A stretch of 64,000 nucleotides of DNA from Uranotaenia lowii (lineage: Eukaryota; Arthropoda; Insecta; Diptera; Culicidae): the NCBI RefSeq assembly GCF_029784155.1, contig NC_073693.1, forward strand, positions 338,102,023-338,166,022, in the 5' to 3' direction. Below the pieces are notes generated by a model, which did not search any database, had not been told where the DNA came from, and saw only the letters and a list, made by a program, of their open reading frames with translations. Below are positions 58,116 through 64,000 of the stretch, in pieces (the stretch's first letter is position 1; every line of letters begins with the position of its first letter). Made by a program: the position numbers and the translations under genes.

Positions 58116-58798
58116 TTTGGCAAATCATTATATTTTACACCAAAAAAAAAACAGCAAATAGGTACATACTTTAATATGCTCGGAACCTTGCCACGAGCTG
58201 ACATGGTAAAGGATTCAAACGCTGAAATTTGTTGAAATAGGGTATTTCATAGGTAAAGTCGTTCATTAATAAGTCATTCATCAGAAATCATCTCCCCCAT
58301 AGCCTCGGTACCGACAATACAGCTTACGAGCTCCGGATCTAGCAAAAATTTGTTAGTACTTTTTAAAGGCAACAAAATGCTGTCAAAATTTTGAATGTCC
58401 GATTACTTATAAACGGGCAATAAGCAAAATAAAGTGTCCCATTTCTAAAAGAACTAAGCTTTATATCAAGAATTCAATTGCTCAGACTTCGGTAGAGTTT
58501 AGAATTGAGTTTTGAGTTGAAATTTAGATTTTATTCAGAATTCCAATCTTCAGCATCAATTTTCATATTTCGTAAAGATATTGTTAGGAGTTCAAGATTT
58601 TTTAAAGCAACCCTCATATAACTTTTGCTTGTTTTGAAGTAGGTGTAGGAAGTCCATTAAAAATGCAAATAGTAGGATAATTAAATTACTCTTAGCACAA
58701 AGTCCAAAAGTCCCATCGAGCTCTCCCAGCTGTCCGTCCGAAGTTTAAGAAGAAAAGCACAAGCACAAACAAAAACCCCATCCCATATTTTAACTCAC
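58116..58798. other. Intron sequence beside the GPCR donor
   Basis: AT-rich, no coding. It ends at the minus-strand splice donor AG/GTGAGT (58799/58798). Confidence 0.5.
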
Positions 58799-59040
58799 CT
58801 GTACGTGATGAAGGCAAACGCCAGCCCGACCAAACTGACGGAACTCCCGAGGACGACGCCAAGTGCTATCAGACCCCCCTGGGAGCCCCAGGACGTCCCG
58901 AAGGTGCCATAGGTAATGTTGGCCGGTGGCGGAAAACCATGAATGTGGCCAGTGTACAGGGTTTCCATTTTGTTTTGTTGTTGTTTAACGTTTTTTTCAC
59001 TGTTGCCTGTCTTCCGGGACCAGGAACTTCCTGTTTCCAC
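58799..59040 (-). CDS. Exon of a secretin/adhesion-class GPCR (extracellular end and TM1)
   Basis: Minus-strand exon ending TAC-AG/GTGAGT at 58799. It encodes ..METLYTGHIHGFPPPANITYG, an extracellular stretch with an N-glycosylation sequon (NIT), then GGLIALGVVLGSSVSLVGLAF, a clear transmembrane helix, and FITY. The split codon AG+C joins it in phase to the exon at 16251-16356. Two in-frame ATGs are available (59040 and 58968); alternatively the 5' edge is a splice acceptor and a larger ectodomain lies upstream, as expected for adhesion receptors. I could not decide, so the upper coordinate is provisional. A Gs/Gq-type peptide or adhesion receptor at the plasma membrane is the general expectation. 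Confidence 0.65.
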
Positions 59041-59449
59041 GAGCTAATTTATCCGTGTGGGTGTGGAAGCTTCCTTCGGGTTGGTTTTTGTCTGGTGCCT
59101 GCAAGAAGAAAGAGAAAGACAGATTGTAAAAAAAAGCGCAGTCGAGAATGAGTGACAAATTAGCTAATTTGCATGATGTAAGTGTGTTTTGGTGTTGTTT
59201 TGCGCCCCCGCCATACCACGTGGAAAGCCGAATGGGATTGGCTGGGCTGGCCAGAAGGGAGTTCCCGGTACCTTATGAGCTTTTAAACAATTGTGACAGA
59301 GTGGCTACTCGGAAGCTACAAAAACCACGGAATGCAAATTCAGAGGAATTAGCACTTGTTGTCCCAATTGGGACACTATGGAGATGAGAAATATCTCAGA
59401 ATTTTTTTTGTGTGCAATTTACCTCAAATTTTTATTTTGTAGTATCAAT
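59041..59449. other. Unassigned DNA upstream of the GPCR exon
   Basis: GC-richer than most of the window. It could hold the 5' UTR or an intron of the receptor gene. No further exon was recognised. Confidence 0.4.
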
Positions 59450-60115
59450 GACAAAATTGACAAAGTTGGCAAAATCGACAAAATTGACAAAATAGACAAA
59501 TTGACAAAATTGACAAAATTTACAAAATTGACAAAATTGACAAAATAAACAAAAATAAAAAAATTAACAAAATTGACAGAATCGACTAAATTGACAAAAT
59601 TGACAAAATTGACAAAATTGACAAAATTGACAAAATTGACAAAATTGACAAAATTGACAAAATTGACAAAATTGACAAAATTGACAAAATTGACAAAATT
59701 GACAAAATTGACAAAATTGACAAAATTGACAAAATTGACAAAATTGACAAAATTGACAAAATTGACAAAATTGACAAAATTGACAAAATTGACAAAATTG
59801 AAAAAATTGACAAAATTGACAAAATTGACAAAATTGACAAAAATGACAAAATTGACAAAGTTGGCAAAATCGACAAAATTGACAAAATTGACAAAATTGA
59901 CAAAATTGACAAAATTGACAAAATTGACAAAATTGACAAAATTGACAAAATTGACAAAATTGACAAAATTGACAAAATTGACAAAATTGACAAAATTGAC
60001 AAAATTGACAAAATTGACAAAATTGACAAAATTGACAAAATTGACAAAATTGACAAAATTGACAAAATTGACAAAATTAACAAAATTGAAAAATTGACAA
60101 AATTGACAAAACTTA
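59450..60115 (+). repeat. 9-bp satellite array 4, (ATTGACAAA)n
   Basis: About 73 units identical in consensus to array 1, perfect in the centre and ragged at the left edge (59450-59585). The marker CAAAGTTGGCAAAATCGAC occurs at 59461 and again at 59856. The array ends a few bases before the TSD of the next hAT MITE. Open Thr-Lys-Leu and Ser-Ile-Leu frames are by-products. Confidence 0.97.
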
Positions 60116-60121
60116 TTAAAG

Positions 60122-60565
60122 GATGATATCAGGGCTGCAAATTATCAGTGTCAGACAGCCAATGTCAGCCGACTTTGATACTGCTTTACATTTCTATGTC
60201 ATGCGATACTGATTTTTGGTCAGCGACATATGCTTACAATGTCATGACCAAGTTGAATGAACGACATAGTGCTTACTATGACTTTTTCCTTTGTACAGCC
60301 AACAACTACATTTTTTCAACTGTTTCTCAACTTATAACGTAAAATCGCTCCCAACACAGCCAGAAAATGAAATAGAAAGACGACCGTATGTGTGATGCGA
60401 GTGGAGCGCAAAAATGTCATTCAATATTGACATTGCTAAATGACTGACATTGTAGCTTGGTCATTCAACTGGAAGACGACATTGATATTCTTACGATGAC
60501 ATTGACTACTAGACGTTAGTCTGGTCGAACGAAATTGACTGAAATTTATCAGCCTTGGATGATAT
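60122..60565. mobile_element. hAT-type MITE with TSD GATGATAT
   Basis: The 8-bp TSD GATGATAT lies at 60122-60129 and 60558-60565. The 428-bp body begins CAGGGCTGCAAATTATCAGT and, from the right, CAAGGCTGATAAATTTCAGT. It is studded with TGTCA/TGACA words (for example ATGTCAGCC, GACATTG, AATGTCATT). Non-coding; hAT by TSD and CA(G/A)GGCTG end. Confidence 0.93.
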
Positions 60566-61829
60566 TGTTGAAATTTGGTCAAGGGAAAACGCGTGTAAAT
60601 CGGTGAAATCGTTTATTTAAAAAATTTCTTTTTCAAGTTTAATAAGTATAAATTTCTGGAAAAATATTCAATTAGGCTTCCGCTTTTCCAAATCCGAATT
60701 GCCGGGCCTTACACTTAACCCCTGCCATCCGATTTTGTACAGCCACCTTGTCCACCTTCTTTGCCGCAGAAAGCCAGTTTGCCCTGAACTCTAAGGGACG
60801 AGCAGCTCTTAGCAGTTTTTTGGTCTTCTTTAGGTTCCGATTGACAATAGGCCAGTATTTCTCAATTGGGCGGAGCTCTGGCGTGTTGGGAGGGTTCTTG
60901 TCCTTGGGAACCACCTGCACGTTGTTGGAGGCGTACCACTCCATGGCCTTTTAACCATAATGGCAAGATGCCAAATCCGGCCAAAACAGTACGGAATAAC
61001 CGTGTTTCTTCAAGAAAGGCAGCAGACGTTTATTCAAACACTCTTTCACGTAAATTTCTTGGTTGACAGTCCCGGAAGCTATGATAATGCTGCTTTTCAA
61101 GCCACAGGTACAGATGGCTTGCCAAACCAGAACTTTGACAATTTCATGTGCTTGAAAATAGCTGCTACCTTTCCCCTTCCTTTTGCCGTATAAAACTCCT
61201 GTCCCGGAAGCTGCTTGTAGTCGGCTTTGACATAGGTTTCGTCGTCCATTACCACGCAGTCAAACTTCGTCAGCGTCGTCGTGTACAGCCTCCGGGATCG
61301 CGCTTTGGCCGTCGTATTTTGTTTATAATCGCGATTTGGAGTCACTACCTTCTTGTAAGCCGATAGTCCGGCTCGTTTTTTGGCTCGACGCACGGTTGTG
61401 GACGATACACCCAGCTTATTTGCGGCATCTCGGAGAGAGAGGTTAGGGTTTCGCTTGAAACTACCGGCAACTCTCTTTGTCGTTTCAGCGGCTTCCGGTT
61501 TTCGATTTCCCCTCGATCCAGATTTCCTGGCTGTCGACAAACGTTTCCCAAACACTTTAATTACATTTGTAACGTTTGATTTGGCAACTTTTAGCGATGT
61601 TACCAGCTTTGCATGCGTGTAGCTCGGATTTTCGCGATGCGCGAGCAAAATTTTGACACGCTGCTCTTCTTCCTTGGACGGCATTTTGACAACTGAAGAG
61701 TGAATTCCAAAATCAAAACAGGAGCAACTTTCTTCACACATACACCTTCAAAATGAGAGGTTTTCAGGTTTTTTAAATGCAAAATTGAAAGAAATACGTC
61801 AAGTTGATTTTGACCAAATTTAGACAGTA
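60563..61829 (-). mobile_element. ITmD37E-type mariner transposon (copy 1)
   Basis: TA dinucleotides at 60563-60564 and 61828-61829 flank ends TTGTTGAAATTTGGTCAA and, inverted, CTGTCTAAATTTGGTCAA. The total of about 1.26 kb is normal for a mariner. It contains one minus-strand transposase gene with a frameshift and a stop. The left end overlaps the TSD of the neighbouring hAT MITE. Confidence 0.88.
60672..61683 (-). pseudogene. ITmD37E mariner transposase (nearly complete)
   Basis: Starts MPSKEEEQRVKILLAHREN (ATG 61683). Two helix-turn-helix domains follow (AKLVTSLKVAKSNVTNVIKV; NLSLRDAANKLGVSSTTVRR) separated by a basic GSRGNRKPEA linker, then the catalytic domain. The first Asp is in CVVMDDETYVKADYKQLPG. 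After a frameshift near 61136 comes VLVWQAICTCGLKSS, then the second Asp in VLFWPDLASCHY. A TAA at about 60950 lies just after HYG. The third residue is in NTPELRPIEKYW. Exactly 37 positions separate the second Asp from the Glu of PIE, the DD37E spacing of the mosquito ITmD37E family. The product would cut and paste the element; two lesions disable it. Confidence 0.93.
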
Positions 61830-64000
61830 TCACTTTTTACTGCACCGATGAACGCTAAATTTGGTGTGTAGCTATTTTCGAGGCCTGGAATAGTTTCTAA
61901 AATAAAAATACTACCAAAATCATCTAAATGATAAAAGGGAGGCTTCCATACAAAATATACAAAACTTCTGTGCTAGCAATCCTCCAAGGATTTTGGTTAA
62001 AAAATGTTGGTTTTCATATATGATTTATTGAATTGATAAATAAGTTTTAACATAATTTGATGATGTATTGTATTGATAGATGGTTTCCATTTTCATTACT
62101 GAAGACTCTCGTATTAATTAAATGTAACATACATATCATTGACAAAATAAGACTCAAGGCAATCTAGAAGCACAGATGCAATGAAAAATAGCTCGCTATT
62201 GAATAATGTTAAATTTTCATTTAAAGGACGACTATTTCAATAATAATAATTTTAACAAACTTATTTTTTCCATGGAAGGGGAAGCAAAGCACACCGAGTC
62301 AGTGAGTACTTGTAAAAATAATAGAAACTAGATCATACAGGATCATATTCCTGGATCCAACCATTGAAAACCACTATTTTTTGGCAAATTATGTAATTTA
62401 TATTGAAATCGTGATTTTTTAAAACATTTTAATGCTATTATAATTTCTAATTTTTTCTTTTTAGTTTATGAAATTCTTAAATATTTTTTTTATAGTTTTA
62501 CTAGTGACACTTAACCATCCTTTGGCGTTCATATCGATTTTTTATTGATATTTTATTATTAGGAATTTCGAAATTGGTCATTTGTTTATTTTATTGTGTC
62601 ATATGTGTCCAAATATAATTCACACTCTGCAGGAAAGGCTACAATCTACTGTCAAATTGGATTTGTTTAAAACTCCATGGACAAACTTCCAGACGACGGA
62701 AATGTTGGATTAGATTTATAAGGGTTATTTTTGAACATTTAGAAGTCTCCAGCTATTCTGGCGTTCGCTCCTCTAGAGATTTTAATAACATTTTCGATAA
62801 ACATTCAATTTTGAACTTCAATTTGATTTTGAGAGATTTTTATGAGAGTTTTCCCCAGAGTTGCACATGTTTCAAGCTTGTATCTAGTTGGGCTTTCTCC
62901 AAAACTTATTGATTTTTAAAATTGGATATTTTCAACTTAGTGATGCATCTTCAACTTCTTTTCCTAAAATCGAACAACAATACTTTCCCTCCTGTAGCTT
63001 ACTTCTGCTTCAACTACATAGACACCTTCCCCCGACAGGTTTGTTACTTTCTGCTGCTGTTATTGTTACTGTTATTTTGGTTCCCCAAAGCGTTGCAAAT
63101 TCAGTTTGCGGTGACGATGCCGGGGCTAAGTCTGCCATAAATTTTCATACATTGAAAACGCGCTAAGCTGGTGAGTTGAAACTTGTTCATGTGTTGCTGC
63201 TGCTTCTACACTTCTGGCAAACGATCGGAAGCAACGAACTTACTCTGAACTTCCAACTGATACACAATCCTATCCTACAGACATACATAAGTGTACCCCG
63301 GTCGACTTAGCAGCAGTATTGCCAGTTTTGCCAAAGGAGTGAAGTTGCTCATGCAACGCACCGAGCAAATAATGATGATTTACCCGAGTCGGTGTTTATG
63401 GAGTTAATATGGTTCATAAATTACACTGCAGTGCAAATTGAGTGGAATCCCTATGTTGTATAGTTAACGAGGTCAATTTAATAACGATTTGTGGAAGATT
63501 AACGTCCAGTTACCAATATTAGTGGTACGGTTTTACATTTCTTGAACCTAGAAAGGAAAATCAACATCTAGTGTTGAAGCCTGAGAGAAACAAAAGTGGT
63601 GGCTCCAGAGAGTTACCTTCGAATATCACGAATAAATGTAGTACTTAACTGCAAAAAAAATCAAGTTTTAAAAAACAAATAAAATATTAAACCAACTCAT
63701 TACCCACTAGCCATTTAAAATGCATAAAGCAACATGAATTAAGTATAATGTCAAGCGAGTAATTAACCACCGAGTCCGAAACTCACTGGGGAGAATTCGT
63801 TCGACCAAACATTTGCAACGAATCGTGTAAACTTTCGTCCGAACAAATTGCACCGATTTGCTCCACTTGTATCCTTTCAGTAGGTCGTTTGGTATAGTAC
63901 TATCCATTAAAATATCCGTCAATTAACATCCTGGCAATTGAGGCTGAGCCCTTATCCCTCCCCGACACTGTCTCGATTGCTTCCCGTTGGAAGTTTGCCA
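61830..64000. other. Unassigned non-coding DNA
   Basis: AT-rich, with a slightly balanced patch at about 62980-63300 giving short overlapping ORFs without domains. A 17-bp word (TGGTGGCTCCAGAGAGT) near 63597 also occurs at 9528. No element ends or gene were recognised. Confidence 0.45.

Overview
This is an AT-rich, repeat-dominated stretch of insect nuclear DNA. No bacterial operon signature, CRISPR array, rRNA gene or functional tRNA gene was seen. The mobile elements point to a mosquito-like dipteran: two DD37E mariner (ITmD37E-type) transposons, RTE and BEL/Pao retrotransposons, Penelope-like DNA, a tRNA-derived SINE, and several hAT-, TA- and TTAA-type non-autonomous elements. That assignment is inference; no species marker is present.

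The only host protein coding I can support is two exons on the minus strand, at 58799-59040 (TM1) and 16251-16356 (TM2). Their splice phases fit (AG + C). Joined, they read as the first two transmembrane helices of a secretin/adhesion-class (7TM_2) GPCR. If the exons are adjacent, everything from 16.36 to 58.80 kb is one intron of about 42.4 kb, and the next intron runs off the left edge (>16 kb).

Layout, left to right. 1.0-1.7 kb: TTAA-flanked MITE with a shortened inverted relative at 43.1 kb. 2.66-3.30 kb: 9-bp satellite (ATTGACAAA)n. 4.97-9.18 kb: two hAT-type elements inserted 3 bp apart, each with a perfect 8-bp target duplication. 11.2-16.1 kb: a C-depleted tract whose core, 13.3-15.7 kb, is a 9-bp satellite of alternating GATAAATTT and GAGAAATTT blocks. 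16.25 kb: GPCR exon. 17.2-18.6 kb: GC-rich block. 19.6-20.5 kb: TA-flanked MITE. 22.9-27.2 kb: a nest in which a mariner is split by a LINE, itself hit by a long fold-back element and a SINE. 28.4-33.2 kb: a 4.8-kb element with CCCGAGCAGAC termini. 34.8-35.6 kb: hAT MITE. 35.9-38.9 kb: dispersed repeat with internal units of about 150 bp, interrupted by a GC-rich segment carrying 11 GACAGT motifs and a near-perfect hairpin. 41.5 kb: third 9-bp array. 43.65-48.9 kb: LINE split by a TA-type element that itself carries a retroposon. 48.98-50.15 kb: Penelope-like fragment. 50.4-58.1 kb: BEL/Pao provirus remnant interrupted by an RTE. 58.8 kb: GPCR exon. 59.45-60.1 kb: fourth 9-bp array, then a hAT MITE, then the second mariner to 61.83 kb. 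The rest is unassigned.

No mobile-element gene is intact; all carry stops, frameshifts, deletions or insertions. The most unusual features are the four 9-bp arrays with related consensus, the stacked insertions whose order can be read from target duplications, the long fold-back and short hairpin structures, and the 4.8-kb CCCGAGCAGAC element, which I cannot assign to a superfamily.
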